Shown here: piece by piece, positions 1 through 9,959 of the stretch | Position numbering within the stretch: position 1 is the stretch's first letter | How the letters are laid out: each line of letters starts with the position of its first letter | Assembly (NCBI GenBank): GCA_000634115.1 | Contig: JFLJ01000113.1 | Location: forward strand, 62,001 to 126,000 | DNA: 64,000 nt | Direction: 5' to 3' | Source of the DNA: Prochlorococcus sp. scB241_528O2 | GTDB lineage: Bacteria; Cyanobacteriota; Cyanobacteriia; PCC-6307; Cyanobiaceae | Program-made: the position numbers and the translations under genes | The notes under the pieces: generated by a model | What the model saw: only the letters and a program-made list of their open reading frames with translations | Told to the model about the DNA's origin: nothing | The model's database searches: none

Positions 1-104
1 TTTACACATTCTCCCATATTTGCCCAATCTGCGGGTAATACAGAAGGAATTATTTGAATTGGTCTATTAACACCAGCTAAATTCTTTTGGTTTGACTCAG
101 TCAT
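1..104 (-). CDS. rpe: ribulose-phosphate 3-epimerase, N-terminal part (runs off the window)
   Basis: This is only the first 34 codons, read from the complement, starting with ATG at 104. The translation begins MTESNQKNLAGVNRPIQ and continues IIPSVLPADWANMGE, which matches the conserved N-terminal strand of ribulose-phosphate 3-epimerase (the PS-L-DW/F motif, with the Ser that lies near the active site). The enzyme interconverts ribulose-5-phosphate and xylulose-5-phosphate in the Calvin cycle and the oxidative pentose phosphate pathway. It is divergent from glpX, another Calvin-cycle gene, so the two may share the 186-nt spacer for regulation. The rest lies outside the window. Confidence 0.85.
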   Translation of the reverse strand, partial: MTESNQKNLAGVNRPIQIIPSVLPADWANMGECV

Positions 105-251
105 TTAATTTTTAAAATATTTAATAAAGATACTATATTTAGTTGTTTATTCCTAATTTCAAGTCACGGCCTGATAAAGTAACAGCTGTAAAGAGTTAAA
201 AAAGCTTATCAGCATAAAAATTCTTATGAAAAATGACATTTTTTATGAGAT

Positions 252-257
252 TATACT
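252..257 (+). promoter_or_regulatory. candidate -10 element for glpX (TATACT)
   Basis: TATACT lies 34 nt upstream of the GTG start of glpX in the divergent rpe-glpX spacer and resembles a sigma-70 type -10 box. No clear -35 element is seen, which is common in this AT-rich group. Many similar hexamers occur by chance, so this is only a candidate. Confidence 0.3.
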
Positions 258-290
258 CAAAACCTTTTAGAAATCCTTAAAAATTTAATT

Positions 291-1292
291 GTGAATCAAA
301 CTTTAATTCAAGAAATTCTCGAAGTCGTCGAGCAAGCAGCAATTGCCTCAGCAAAACTCACAGGACTTGGTCAGAAAGATGAAGCTGATGCTGCAGCTGT
401 CGAAGCAATGAGATTGCGAATGGGCAAAATTGAAATGAAAGGAAAAATTGTAATTGGAGAAGGTGAAAGAGATGAAGCACCTATGCTTTATATTGGTGAA
501 GAGGTAGGAAGTGGAAGTGGCCCAGGAGTTGATTTTGCTGTAGATCCTTGTGAAGGAACTAATCTTTGTGCAAATAATCAAAGAGGTTCTATGGCTGTCT
601 TGGCTGCCTCTGATACTGGTGGTCTTTTTAATGCACCTGATTTTTATATGAACAAATTAGCAGCTCCTCCTTCTGCAAAAGGTAAAGTTGATATTAGAAA
701 TTCGGCTACCGAAAACCTGAAGATTCTTAGTGATTGTTTGGATCTTTCTATTGATGAACTTACTGTTGTAGTAATGGATAGAACTAGACATAAGAATTTA
801 ATTAAAGAGATTAGAGGGTGTGGAGCAAAAGTTCAACCTATCTCTGATGGTGATGTCCAAGCTGCTATTGCATGTGGTTTTGCAGGAACTGGAACACATT
901 GCCTGATGGGTATAGGAGCAGCTCCTGAAGGGGTTATTTCAGCTGCTGCAATGAGGGCTTTAGGTGGACATTTTCAAGGACAACTAGTATATGATCCAGC
1001 AATCGCTCAAACTTCTGAATGGGCTGATTACACAAAAGAAGGAAATATAAAACGTCTAAACGAAATGGGAATAACTGATATAGATAAAATATATGAGGCA
1101 AATGAACTGGCATCCGGAGAAAACGTTGTTTTCGCGGGAAGTGGAATTACAGATGGATTGTTATTTGACGGAGTAAAATTTGAAAGGGATTGCGTTAGAA
1201 CAAGCAGTCTAGTAATTAGTACATTGGATAGTACTGCAAGATTCACAAATACTGTCCATATAAAAGATGGTGCCAAAAGTATCAGCCTTTAA
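291..1292 (+). CDS. glpX: class II fructose-1,6-/sedoheptulose-1,7-bisphosphatase
   Basis: This is a GlpX-type bisphosphatase of 333 aa with a GTG start. In cyanobacteria this enzyme dephosphorylates both fructose-1,6-bisphosphate and sedoheptulose-1,7-bisphosphate in the Calvin cycle. The metal/phosphate motifs [14 protein letters not shown] and VDPCEGTNL (the DPxEGT signature) are visible in the N-terminal third, and a conserved [17 protein letters not shown] stretch lies mid-protein. The length is normal for the family. It is divergent from rpe and is followed after 18 nt by hemA on the same strand. No ATG lies near the N-terminus, so GTG is the likely real start. Confidence 0.96.
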   Translation: MNQTLIQEILEVVEQAAIASAKLTGLGQKDEADAAAVEAMRLRMGKIEMKGKIVIGEGERDEAPMLYIGEEVGSGSGPGVDFAVDPCEGTNLCANNQRGSMAVLAASDTGGLFNAPDFYMNKLAAPPSAKGKVDIRNSATENLKILSDCLDLSIDELTVVVMDRTRHKNLIKEIRGCGAKVQPISDGDVQAAIACGFAGTGTHCLMGIGAAPEGVISAAAMRALGGHFQGQLVYDPAIAQTSEWADYTKEGNIKRLNEMGITDIDKIYEANELASGENVVFAGSGITDGLLFDGVKFERDCVRTSSLVISTLDSTARFTNTVHIKDGAKSISL

Positions 1293-1310
1293 AAATTTAC
1301 ATTTGATTTT

Positions 1311-2621
1311 ATGCATATTGTTGTCGTCGGACTAAGTCATCGCACGGCACCTGTCGAAGTGCGTGAGAAGTTAAGTATTCCTGACCAATCTATAAAAGAA
1401 TCATTGAAAGCATTAAAAACTTTCAATGATGTTTTAGAGGTTTCAATTTTAAGTACTTGTAATAGGCTAGAAATATATGCTCTTGTAAAAGATAAAAATA
1501 CTGGAATTTCATCTATTAAAGAATTCATCTCAAATTATTCGGGAATTATCTTTGAGGATTTAAATCCACATCTTTTTTGCTTCAAACAAGAAGATGCAGT
1601 TTTGCATTTAATGAAAGTTTCGGCAGGACTAGATAGCCTAGTTTTAGGTGAAGGTCAAATCCTTTCACAGGTAAAAAAAATGATGAGATTAGGTCAAGAG
1701 AATCAATCTACTGGTCCTATTCTTAATAGATTATTAACTCAATCAGTTAGTACAGGTAAAAAGGTAAGATCGGAAACTAATTTAGGAACTGGTGCTGTTT
1801 CAATAAGTTCAGCGGCAGTAGAACTTGCTCAATTAAAAATTGGACAAGAACAGGGGGTTGATGCTCTTGTAAGTCTTGAATCAGAGAAGGTTCTCATTGT
1901 TGGCGCTGGACGGATGAGCAGGCTTCTAATTACTCATTTAAAATCAAAAGGATGTAAAAAACTCATTCTTGTTAATAGAAATATTGATAGAGCATTAAAT
2001 CTTGCTGTAGACTACCCCGACTTGGAGATTATTTGTAAAGGGTTAAACGAATTAGAAGAAAATATATCAATATCTTCTCTTGTTTTCACTAGTACAGCTT
2101 CTGAAGAGCCAATAATTGATCTAGCAAAAATTGAAAAAATAAATTTTACTAACAAACTTAAATTTATTGACATTGGTGTACCGAGAAATATATCTAATGA
2201 TGTTAAACAACATCAATTTGTAGAGTCATTTGATGTAGATGACTTACAAGAGGTCGTTTCAAGAAATCAAGAATTTAGACAGAAAATTGCAAAGGAAGCA
2301 GAATCTTTAGTAGAAGAAGAAAGAATCCTTTTCCTTGAGTGGTGGGCAAGTTTAGAAGCAGTTCCTGTAATTAATAAACTTAGATCAGATTTGGAGTTAA
2401 TTAGAAAAGAGGAATTGCAAAAAGCACTTAGTCGAATGGGACCAGATTTTTCTGCTCGAGAAAGAAAAGTTGTGGAAGCCCTTACTAAAGGAATTATCAA
2501 TAAAATTCTTCACACCCCTGTTACTAAGTTAAGAAGTCCGCAATCAAGAGAAGAAAGACAAGCTTCTTTAAAAATAGTAGAAAAATTATTTTCTTTGGTA
2601 GAAGAGGATAAAAAAGACTAA
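1311..2621 (+). CDS. hemA: glutamyl-tRNA reductase
   Basis: This 436-aa enzyme reduces glutamyl-tRNA(Glu) to glutamate-1-semialdehyde with NADPH, the first committed step of tetrapyrrole (chlorophyll and heme) synthesis. The N-terminal MHIVVVGLSHRTAPVEVREKL and the catalytic-Cys motif LSTCNRLEIYA are visible, followed by the GEGQILSQVK segment, a Rossmann motif VGAGRMSRLL near residue 197, and a C-terminal helical dimerisation region. The length is normal. It follows glpX by 18 nt and may be co-transcribed with it. Confidence 0.97.
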   Translation: MHIVVVGLSHRTAPVEVREKLSIPDQSIKESLKALKTFNDVLEVSILSTCNRLEIYALVKDKNTGISSIKEFISNYSGIIFEDLNPHLFCFKQEDAVLHLMKVSAGLDSLVLGEGQILSQVKKMMRLGQENQSTGPILNRLLTQSVSTGKKVRSETNLGTGAVSISSAAVELAQLKIGQEQGVDALVSLESEKVLIVGAGRMSRLLITHLKSKGCKKLILVNRNIDRALNLAVDYPDLEIICKGLNELEENISISSLVFTSTASEEPIIDLAKIEKINFTNKLKFIDIGVPRNISNDVKQHQFVESFDVDDLQEVVSRNQEFRQKIAKEAESLVEEERILFLEWWASLEAVPVINKLRSDLELIRKEELQKALSRMGPDFSARERKVVEALTKGIINKILHTPVTKLRSPQSREERQASLKIVEKLFSLVEEDKKD

Positions 2622-2749
2622 ATTTTCTAAATTTATATTAAGTTTTTCAAGCGATTTATTGAAATACCTTTATAAACTGACCATTACTATTTCTAAATCT
2701 GCCCATAATCAGTTACTTTAAATAGTTGTATCTACCTCCATTAGATTGA

Positions 2750-4045
2750 ATGAAGCGTGTGTTGGCAATCATCCTCGGAGGAGGAAAAGGTTCTAGACTT
2801 TATCCCTTAACAAAAATGAGGGCGAAACCTGCTGTCCCATTGGCAGGAAAGTATCGATTAATTGATATCCCAATAAGTAATTGCATCAATTCAGGCATTG
2901 AGAAAATGTACGTATTGACTCAGTTCAATAGCGCATCTTTAAATAGACATATAGGAAGAACTTATAATCTAAATGGACCTTTTGGTCAAGGTTTTGTTGA
3001 AGTCTTGGCTGCTCAACAAACACCTGATAGTCCAAAGTGGTTTGAAGGTACCGCAGATGCTGTAAGAAAATATCAATGGTTATTTGAAGAATGGGATGTT
3101 GATGAGTATTTAATATTGTCAGGCGATCAACTCTATAGAATGGATTACAGTTTATTTGTCCAACATCATAGAGATAATGGTGCTGATTTAACTGTTGCAG
3201 CACTACCTGTTAATGAAGCTCAGGCAGAAGGTTTTGGACTCATGAGAACAGATGATTTAGGCAACATAAAAGAGTTTAGTGAAAAGCCCACCGGAGAGAA
3301 GTTGAAGGCAATGGCTGTTGATACTTCTAAATTTGGATTAACTAAGGCATCAGCCCAAGAGAAACCCTATCTTGCGTCTATGGGTATATACGTTTTTAGT
3401 AGAAATACTCTGTTTGATCTTCTAAATAAATTTCCTAGTTATACAGATTTTGGTAAGGATATCATTCCTGAAGCTCTTAATAGGGGCGATATTCTAAAGA
3501 GTTATGTATTCGATGATTATTGGGAAGATATTGGAACTATTGGAGCATTCTTTGAGTCAAACTTGGCATTAACCGAGCAACCAAAACCCCCATTTAGTTT
3601 TTATGATGAAAAATTTCCAATTTATACAAGACCTAGATTCCTACCTCCTTCTAAACTTGTCGATGCTCAAATTACTAATTCAATAGTATGTGAAGGTACA
3701 ATCTTGAAGGCCTGCAGTATTTTGCATTGTGTTTTAGGGGTAAGAAGCAGAATCGAAAGTGATTCTGTTCTTGAAGATACCTTAGTAATGGGCGCAGATT
3801 TCTTTGAATCACCTGAAGAGAGGATCGAATTAAGAAAAGGAGGCGGTACTCCTCTTGGAGTAGGTGAAGGAACTACTGTAAAAAGAGCGATTCTTGATAA
3901 GAATACAAGGATTGGTGATAATGTTGTTATAATTAATAAAGATCGAGTAGAAGAAGCAGATAAGCCAGAATTGGGTTTCTATATAAGAAATGGGATTGTT
4001 GTAGTAGTTAAAAATGCAACTATTGCAAACGGAACTGTTATTTAA
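2750..4045 (+). CDS. glgC: glucose-1-phosphate adenylyltransferase (ADP-glucose pyrophosphorylase)
   Basis: The enzyme makes ADP-glucose from glucose-1-phosphate and ATP. ADP-glucose is the glucosyl donor for glycogen and possibly for the GpgS enzyme encoded at 42.8-44.0 kb. The N-terminus carries the nucleotide-binding motif [14 protein letters not shown] followed by [17 protein letters not shown]. The EFSEKP segment is present, and the C-terminal third is a left-handed beta-helix-like region with the regulatory domain. At 431 aa the length is normal. It stands alone between hemA (128-nt gap) and gnd (96-nt gap). Confidence 0.97.
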   Translation: MKRVLAIILGGGKGSRLYPLTKMRAKPAVPLAGKYRLIDIPISNCINSGIEKMYVLTQFNSASLNRHIGRTYNLNGPFGQGFVEVLAAQQTPDSPKWFEGTADAVRKYQWLFEEWDVDEYLILSGDQLYRMDYSLFVQHHRDNGADLTVAALPVNEAQAEGFGLMRTDDLGNIKEFSEKPTGEKLKAMAVDTSKFGLTKASAQEKPYLASMGIYVFSRNTLFDLLNKFPSYTDFGKDIIPEALNRGDILKSYVFDDYWEDIGTIGAFFESNLALTEQPKPPFSFYDEKFPIYTRPRFLPPSKLVDAQITNSIVCEGTILKACSILHCVLGVRSRIESDSVLEDTLVMGADFFESPEERIELRKGGGTPLGVGEGTTVKRAILDKNTRIGDNVVIINKDRVEEADKPELGFYIRNGIVVVVKNATIANGTVI

Positions 4046-4141
4046 ATCTATTCGATCATTTTTCGCTGACATAAGTACTTTTTTTTGAGCAATTTTGTTG
4101 AGTTGCATGCACACTATATTTATTGAGTTTTTTAAATTTTT

Positions 4142-5560
4142 ATGTCCAAGGCACATTTTGGTTTAATAGGTCTTGGTGTTATGGGCGAGAATTTAGTTCT
4201 TAACGCAGAGAGAAATGGATTTTCTAGTGTAGTTTTTAATAGAACGTTCTCAAAAACCGAACAATTTTTGCAAGGTCGGGGCCTTGGAAAGAATATAGAG
4301 GGAGCTGAAACCCTTCAAGAATTTGTTAACAAGCTAGAGAAACCTAGAAGAATTCTAATGATGGTAAAAGCTGGACCAGCAACAGATGCTGTGATAGACA
4401 ATATTTCTGAATATCTCGAGGAAGGAGATTTATTAATAGATGGTGGTAATTCTCAATTTAAAGATACAGAAAGAAGGGTAAATACCCTTGAAAGTAAAAG
4501 TTTTGGATACATAGGAATGGGAGTCTCAGGTGGAGCCAAAGGGGCTCTTGAGGGCCCAAGTATGATGCCTGGGGGTACTAAGGCTTCATATCATGCAATA
4601 GAAAGCTTATTAACTAAGATGGCTGCCAAAGTTGAAGACGGACCATGTGTCGCATATGTTGGGCCAGGAGGTTCAGGTCATTTTGTAAAAACTGTTCATA
4701 ACGGAATCGAATATGGAATAGAACAAATACTTGCAGAAGCTTATGACCTTATGAAGAGAGTCAAAGGTATGAATGGACAGCAGATGTCAGAGGTATTTGG
4801 TATTTGGAATAATACTGATGAATTAGCTTCTTATCTTGTTGAGATAACTGAGATTTGTCTAGATACAAAAGATGAGATAACTGGAGAGGATGTTGTGGAA
4901 AAAATATTAGATAAGGCTGGCCAGAAAGGTACTGGGTTATGGACCGTTGTAAGTGCTTTAGAACTTGGTGTATCAGTCCCAACGATTTATGCATCGTTAA
5001 ATGCAAGAGTAATGAGTTCTTTAAAAGATCAACGTAGTGAGATTGAAAAAACTATTCCAATTAAAGAGATAGAGGATTTTGATTTAGGAAATATATCAGA
5101 TGGGATGAAACCTTTATTTGATGCTGTAGTCCTTGCCACAATTGCTAGCTATGCCCAAGGTATGGATATTTTAAGAGAAGCATCTTCAGTATATAACTAT
5201 GGTTTGAATATGCCCTCAATTGCTCAAATATGGAAAGGTGGGTGCATAATTAGATCAAAATTATTAAGTAAAATTCAAGATGCTTATAACAAAGACCCTA
5301 ATCTAAAAAATTTAATTTTTGATGATTGGTTCAATAATGAAATTTCAACAAGATTAGATAACTTAGCCAAAGTAGTTTCGTTATCCACAAAGGCTGGTAT
5401 ACCAGTCCCATGTCTATCCAGTACTTTAGATTATTTGAATAGTTACAGAACCAATAGACTTCCTCAGAATCTTGTTCAGGCTATGAGAGATTGTTTTGGC
5501 TCTCATACATATGAAAGAATTGATAAGGAAGGTAGCTTTCATACCGAATGGATGAAATGA
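4142..5560 (+). CDS. gnd: 6-phosphogluconate dehydrogenase (decarboxylating)
   Basis: The enzyme oxidises 6-phosphogluconate to ribulose-5-phosphate and CO2 with NADP in the oxidative pentose phosphate pathway, the main dark-reductant route in these cells. The N-terminal Rossmann motif GLIGLGVMGENL, the MMVKAG segment and the catalytic stretch GGSGHFVKTVHNGIEYG are all visible. The length of 472 aa is standard for the long-chain form. The stop codon overlaps the start of pgl (ATGA), so the two genes encoding consecutive pathway steps are translationally coupled. Confidence 0.97.
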   Translation: MSKAHFGLIGLGVMGENLVLNAERNGFSSVVFNRTFSKTEQFLQGRGLGKNIEGAETLQEFVNKLEKPRRILMMVKAGPATDAVIDNISEYLEEGDLLIDGGNSQFKDTERRVNTLESKSFGYIGMGVSGGAKGALEGPSMMPGGTKASYHAIESLLTKMAAKVEDGPCVAYVGPGGSGHFVKTVHNGIEYGIEQILAEAYDLMKRVKGMNGQQMSEVFGIWNNTDELASYLVEITEICLDTKDEITGEDVVEKILDKAGQKGTGLWTVVSALELGVSVPTIYASLNARVMSSLKDQRSEIEKTIPIKEIEDFDLGNISDGMKPLFDAVVLATIASYAQGMDILREASSVYNYGLNMPSIAQIWKGGCIIRSKLLSKIQDAYNKDPNLKNLIFDDWFNNEISTRLDNLAKVVSLSTKAGIPVPCLSSTLDYLNSYRTNRLPQNLVQAMRDCFGSHTYERIDKEGSFHTEWMK

Positions 5561-6285
5561 TTAAAAAGGTTAAAAATGGATATACACTAAATATTTACAA
5601 AGACAAGTTAGAGCTTTCAACAGAGGTTTTTAAGTTTATTGAAAGTCAAATGATTCATATTTTAAAAAAGAAAGATAGATTCAAATTTTGTGTAAGTGGA
5701 GGTTCAACCCCTAAACCTGTTTATAAGCTTCTATCAAAAAGTGATCTTAGATGGGATATGGTTGATGTCTTTTTAGGAGATGAAAGATGTGTTGATCCGA
5801 ATTCAGAATTAAGTAACTCGTTAATGTTGAAAAATTCATTGTTAACTAATTTTGGATCTAAAGCTTTTTTTTATGAAATTTTCGATGATTTAAAGGCTGA
5901 TGATGCTGCTATAAAAAATCAATTTATTTCTAAATTATTTGAAAAATGCGGATCAAACCCTCCAACTTTTGATTTAACATTATTAGGTCTTGGAGACGAT
6001 GGTCATACAGCTTCACTATTCCCTTATCAAAAAAATAATAATGTAGATGATTTTGTGATTTTTAATGAAGGTAAAGGATTAAAAAGAATTTCATTAACTC
6101 CAAAGGTCCTTTCAGCCTCTTCAAAGATAGTATTTTTGGTTAGTGGAGCTTCTAAAAGAATTGCTCTTGAGAGGTTATTAGATGAAAAAGAGCTCCCAGA
6201 TAGAACACCATCAAAATTAATAAAATCTGTTAATCAAATTTCAATATTTTGTGATCAGGAATCAGCAAAAGAATTAGAAATTTAG
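5557..6285 (+). CDS. pgl: 6-phosphogluconolactonase
   Basis: This DevB/Pgl-family protein hydrolyses 6-phosphogluconolactone, the step just before Gnd. The glucosamine-6-P isomerase-like fold motifs VSGGSTPKPVYKLL and FLGDERCV are present, as is LGLGDDGHTASLFP. The ORF track starts at 5548, but the ATG at 5557 overlaps the gnd stop in the classic ATGA arrangement and gives MIKKVKNGY at 242 aa, so I prefer it. A zwf gene is not in this window. Confidence 0.93.
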   Translation: MIKKVKNGYTLNIYKDKLELSTEVFKFIESQMIHILKKKDRFKFCVSGGSTPKPVYKLLSKSDLRWDMVDVFLGDERCVDPNSELSNSLMLKNSLLTNFGSKAFFYEIFDDLKADDAAIKNQFISKLFEKCGSNPPTFDLTLLGLGDDGHTASLFPYQKNNNVDDFVIFNEGKGLKRISLTPKVLSASSKIVFLVSGASKRIALERLLDEKELPDRTPSKLIKSVNQISIFCDQESAKELEI

Positions 6286-6315
6286 TTAAAATATATTAAT
6301 AATTTAAATTATTTA

Positions 6316-6864
6316 ATGAGTGAGAAGAAATTTTTATTCCAGAAAAAGGAGTTCGATGGTTGGAAAACATTAAATGATACTGTTATGGGCGGATCAAGTT
6401 CAGCTTTTTGTGATATTTCTAATTCTGGTTTGTTATTAAAGGGTAATATTGTCGAGAAATCAGGAGGATTTGTTAGTTGTAGATCGTCTATTTATAAACC
6501 CTATTTAAATGTATCTGAATATTCATCCTTTGAATTAAATATTGATGGACAAGGAAGAACTTTTAAATTTGCTGTCGCTTGTGAAGATGATCTATTAGGA
6601 CTAACCGAATTTATTCCGGGTGGTCTTAGGTGGATTAAATCATTCCCAACAAAAAAATTCGGAACAACAAATGTTCAAATTCCTTTTAGTGAGCTAAAAC
6701 CTTCAGTAAGAGCAAATAAGGTACGGTTTCCATTTAAATTCAAGCCTTCTAAAATTAAAAGATTGCAACTACTACACTCTAAGTTTGGTGATGATGGATT
6801 ACTTAATAATGAGTTTAAACAGGGTTCTATAAAAGTTTTAATTAAATCAATAAGTGTTATTTGA
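6316..6864 (+). CDS. CIA30-domain protein
   Basis: This 182-aa protein resembles the CIA30 family (complex I intermediate-associated protein 30), a galactose-binding-like beta-sandwich found widely in cyanobacteria and plants. The start (FLFQKKEFDGWKTLNDTVMGG) and the later GGFVSCRSS and FKFAVACEDD segments match the family pattern. In mitochondria CIA30 aids complex I assembly. The role in cyanobacteria is not established, and an NDH-1 or thylakoid assembly function would be inference. It lies 30 nt after pgl and overlaps the next gene by 11 nt, so it may belong to the same transcript. Confidence 0.75.
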   Translation: MSEKKFLFQKKEFDGWKTLNDTVMGGSSSAFCDISNSGLLLKGNIVEKSGGFVSCRSSIYKPYLNVSEYSSFELNIDGQGRTFKFAVACEDDLLGLTEFIPGGLRWIKSFPTKKFGTTNVQIPFSELKPSVRANKVRFPFKFKPSKIKRLQLLHSKFGDDGLLNNEFKQGSIKVLIKSISVI

Positions 6865-7240
6865 AAATCCACCTAAAAATATAGAGAGCTTAATCGCTAA
6901 GTCAGCAGATTTAACAAATAAGCCTTTTGTTCATTCTGTCGTAAAAATAAATGGTCAATACGAAATCGAAGAAGAAGATATTGATTTGACGGTTAATATC
7001 TTATGTCGAGATAAAGAAGGTAAAAGATTAGAAATTTACGATCTTGAATTAGAACTTTTTAAATCAAATAATGAATTGGTTTTAGTTATCTCTAAGCTTA
7101 ATTTCCCAGATGAACCAATATTATGGTGTGGAGTTAAAACATTGTGGATGAATAGCAATAATGGGAAAAAATGTAACTCACCAAAATACAGTGCTAGATT
7201 GGAAAACTTAGCAAATAGGATAAAAAGCTTTATTGATTAA
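6854..7240 (+). CDS. conserved hypothetical protein
   Basis: This is a 128-aa acidic soluble protein with a GTG start that overlaps the end of the CIA30 gene by 11 nt, suggesting coupled translation. I see no membrane segment, signal peptide or known motif. The sequence alternates charged and hydrophobic residues, with short beta-strand-like stretches such as LELELFKSNNELVLVI, and has a single WCGVKTLW patch near residue 95. I do not recognise the family. Convergent ilvD ends 21 nt further on. Confidence 0.65.
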   Translation: MLFENPPKNIESLIAKSADLTNKPFVHSVVKINGQYEIEEEDIDLTVNILCRDKEGKRLEIYDLELELFKSNNELVLVISKLNFPDEPILWCGVKTLWMNSNNGKKCNSPKYSARLENLANRIKSFID

Positions 7241-7261
7241 GAAAATAAACTTTGAGCTGAT

Positions 7262-8935
7262 CTATAAATCAGTAACAGCACCTAAACTTGATGTGCTTAC
7301 GATTCTCGAATATTTTGAAAGTATCCCTCTTTTGTATTTTGGGGTAGGTTTTACCCAATCTTTTTTTCTTTTTTCTAATTCTTCGTCAGATAAATCAACT
7401 TCAATTAGTTGTTTTACCGCATCTACCGTAATTAAATCACCTTGTTTTATTAGAGCAATATTTCCGCCAACAGCAGCCTCTGGGGCTATGTGACCCACAA
7501 CCAGACCATAAGTACCCCCGCTAAATCTACCATCGGTAATTAAAGCTACTTTTTCTCCAAGGCCTTGACCAACAATCGCAGATGTAGGGGCTAACATCTC
7601 TCTCATACCTGGTCCTCCTACAGGCCCTTCGTTTCTAATAACAACAACATCACCAGCTTTGATATCATTATTTAATATGGATTTTAGACAATCCTCTTCA
7701 CTTTCAAAAATCTTTGCTGGACCTGTTAATACAGGATTTTTTACTCCGCTAATTTTGGCTACGGAACCTTCGCTCGCTAAGTTACCTTTTAATATCGCTA
7801 GGTGTCCTTTTTTATAAAGAGGGTCATCTATTTCTCTTATGACATTTTGATTTGTTGGAGGCTTATCTGGAATATTCTGTAAGTATTCTGAGATGGTTTT
7901 GCCTTCAATGTTTTTGCAATCGCCATGAATTAATCCTGCATTCAAAAGTATTTTCATTACCTGTGGAATCCCACCTGCATTATGAAGATCCACCGTCACA
8001 TATTTACCACTCGGTTTTAGGTCACAAATAACGGGTACTTTTTGTCTGATTCTCTCAAAATCATTAATTTTGATATCTATTCCTGCAGTATTTGCTATGG
8101 CTAAGATGTGCAATACAGCATTTGTTGATCCTCCAATTGCCATAATTACTGATATTGCATTTTCAAATGCTTTCTTTGTCATTAGGTCTAGAGGTTTTAT
8201 ATCTTTTTCAATTGCAGAGACTAATATCTCAGCACTTTTATCTGCACTTATTTCTTTTTCAAGATCTTCAGCAGCCATGGTGGAACTGTGAGGAAGACTT
8301 AACCCTAATACTTCAATAACCGCAGACATTGTATTAGCTGTAAACATCCCTCCACAGCTACCAGCACCAGGAATACAATTTTTCTCAACTTGGATTAGCC
8401 TTTCTTCATTAATTTTGCCTGATGTTAATTGTCCAACAGCTTCAAATGCACTAACAACAGTAAGATCTTCTCCATTCAATTTCCCAGGTTTTATTGTTCC
8501 TCCATAAATGAAAATTGAGGGAATATTCATTCTTGCAATCGCTATCATGGCACCCGGCATATTTTTGTCACATCCACCTATAGCAAGCACTCCATCCATA
8601 CTTTGAGCATTGCATGCTGTTTCAATTGAATCAGCAATAACTTCTCTTGAAACTAGGGAATATTTCATGCCCTCTGTTCCCATAGAAATGCCATCACTTA
8701 CTGTTATCGTTCCAAACATCTGAGGCATCCCACCTGATCTTCTTATTGACTCTTCAGCTTTGAGAGCTAACTTATTTAAACCTATATTGCATGGTGTTAT
8801 GGTGCTGTATCCATTTGCAATTCCAATAATAGGTTTATTAAAATCTTCATCATTAAATCCAACAGCTCTTAACATTGATCTGTTAGGGGATCTTTGCACA
8901 CCTTGGGTTATTGCAGATGATCTGAGTTTATTCAT
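7262..8935 (-). CDS. ilvD: dihydroxy-acid dehydratase
   Basis: This 557-aa Fe-S enzyme dehydrates 2,3-dihydroxy acids to 2-keto acids in valine, leucine and isoleucine synthesis. Cluster-binding motifs [12 protein letters not shown] and [15 protein letters not shown] are visible, as is the C-terminal [11 protein letters not shown] signature. The length is normal for the family. leuB at 18.7 kb serves the leucine branch but is not linked. The gene is convergent with the 128-aa hypothetical, with a 21-nt gap and no obvious terminator hairpin. Confidence 0.97.
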   Translation of the reverse strand: MNKLRSSAITQGVQRSPNRSMLRAVGFNDEDFNKPIIGIANGYSTITPCNIGLNKLALKAEESIRRSGGMPQMFGTITVSDGISMGTEGMKYSLVSREVIADSIETACNAQSMDGVLAIGGCDKNMPGAMIAIARMNIPSIFIYGGTIKPGKLNGEDLTVVSAFEAVGQLTSGKINEERLIQVEKNCIPGAGSCGGMFTANTMSAVIEVLGLSLPHSSTMAAEDLEKEISADKSAEILVSAIEKDIKPLDLMTKKAFENAISVIMAIGGSTNAVLHILAIANTAGIDIKINDFERIRQKVPVICDLKPSGKYVTVDLHNAGGIPQVMKILLNAGLIHGDCKNIEGKTISEYLQNIPDKPPTNQNVIREIDDPLYKKGHLAILKGNLASEGSVAKISGVKNPVLTGPAKIFESEEDCLKSILNNDIKAGDVVVIRNEGPVGGPGMREMLAPTSAIVGQGLGEKVALITDGRFSGGTYGLVVGHIAPEAAVGGNIALIKQGDLITVDAVKQLIEVDLSDEELEKRKKDWVKPTPKYKRGILSKYSRIVSTSSLGAVTDL

Positions 8936-8958
8936 ATTATTTGAGAACCTTTTTTATT

Positions 8959-9249
8959 CTATTGCCCCAACTCTTCAAGTTGCTTCCTCACATCAGCAAT
9001 TGCAGAATTAAGTTGTTCAACTTTCTTCTCCAGATTCTCTCCTTCAACTTCATTTATATTTTCATTTGAATCAATAGCTTCAGAGCCGTCTTGAATTCTG
9101 GAGGAATACATCATTGCTTTTTGTTTTTTTTCCTCCTTTCTTTTGTCTGCTTCGGATATTAACCACCAAGCTAGACCTGCTGCTCCAATAAAAGCACCGC
9201 TTATTAATGATAAAAGATTATTTGAAGACGAATCTCTGTATTCAGACAT
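8959..9249 (-). CDS. small membrane-anchored protein with coiled-coil tail
   Basis: This is a 96-aa protein with one hydrophobic segment near residues 12-31 (LLSLISGAFIGAAGLAWWLI) followed by a basic stretch (KRKEEKKQK). The C-terminal half is acidic and rich in Glu, Lys and Leu, predicted to form a coiled coil (LEKKVEQLNSAIADVRKQLEEL). The order suggests a thylakoid or plasma membrane anchor with a cytoplasmic helix. It lies 23 nt upstream of ilvD on the same strand. Related proteins occur in other picocyanobacteria, but I know no function. Confidence 0.7.
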   Translation of the reverse strand: MSEYRDSSSNNLLSLISGAFIGAAGLAWWLISEADKRKEEKKQKAMMYSSRIQDGSEAIDSNENINEVEGENLEKKVEQLNSAIADVRKQLEELGQ

Positions 9250-9278
9250 TGGTAAAATATTTACTCCTATATTCTATA

Positions 9279-9896
9279 TTAGTTCTTATCTTGAAATTTA
9301 GTACTCAAACGCAATAAAGGATTCCCAATACCTGGTACCAATAATTTTGTGCTTTCATCTTCCTCATCTATGCAAGTGGTGTAGATTACCTGATTAGGGA
9401 ATAACTTCGCAATTTCATTTAACCCTTTATTTGAGCAAATAGCAGTTATTAACAAAATCCTATTGGACTCAACACCTAATTTCTTTAATTTAATTAAAGT
9501 TTCTAATGTTGCTGATGTTGTGGTTATTTGTTCGGAATAAAATATAACACCTTCATTTAATTCGATACTCTTAGGTAGTTCTCCCAATGAAAGGGTCGAA
9601 TTAGGAATTACCTCTTTAGATCCGTACCATAGAGATAAGCCTTCAGGCATCATTGCAAAAACTTTTATTGGATATTCATTATTAATAAAAAATCCATCCG
9701 CTTCCCCATTGTCAGTATTTATAATTTCTTTTTTATATGGGAGCCAATTACGTAATGCTTCATAAGTAAGCCATTTCCCCAATTGTTCATATCCTGTTGA
9801 GTACAAAATATTTGGAGTGTTTTTTTCTCGCAATATAGAAAGCCAATGTTTTATTAATGGATGAGGAGGAACAATAACCTTTAGTGACATTGCCAT
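9279..9896 (-). CDS. upp: uracil phosphoribosyltransferase-like protein
   Basis: This 205-aa protein has the N-terminal layout of uracil phosphoribosyltransferases (IVPPHPLIKHWLSILRE, then YEQLGKWLTYEALRNWLP). The PRPP-binding loop, usually close to DPMLATGGS, reads YSEQITTTSATLETL here, so the acidic/Gly-rich signature is degraded. Catalytic activity is therefore uncertain, and the upp symbol is used only in the sense of family membership. Translation may start at ATG 9896 or two codons later at 9890 (MSLKV). It sits 29 nt upstream of the small membrane protein gene on the same strand. Confidence 0.75.
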   Translation of the reverse strand: MAMSLKVIVPPHPLIKHWLSILREKNTPNILYSTGYEQLGKWLTYEALRNWLPYKKEIINTDNGEADGFFINNEYPIKVFAMMPEGLSLWYGSKEVIPNSTLSLGELPKSIELNEGVIFYSEQITTTSATLETLIKLKKLGVESNRILLITAICSNKGLNEIAKLFPNQVIYTTCIDEEDESTKLLVPGIGNPLLRLSTKFQDKN

Positions 9897-9959
9897 ATAT
9901 TTTCCTTTAAGATACTCTTACAAACTTTAAATACTTAAGTTCTAAAATACAGTCTTATT

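Noticed and set aside
2925-3203. 92-aa minus-strand ORF inside glgC
   Set aside because: It is a shadow frame. Gln/Leu/His-rich content mirrors the glgC codons.
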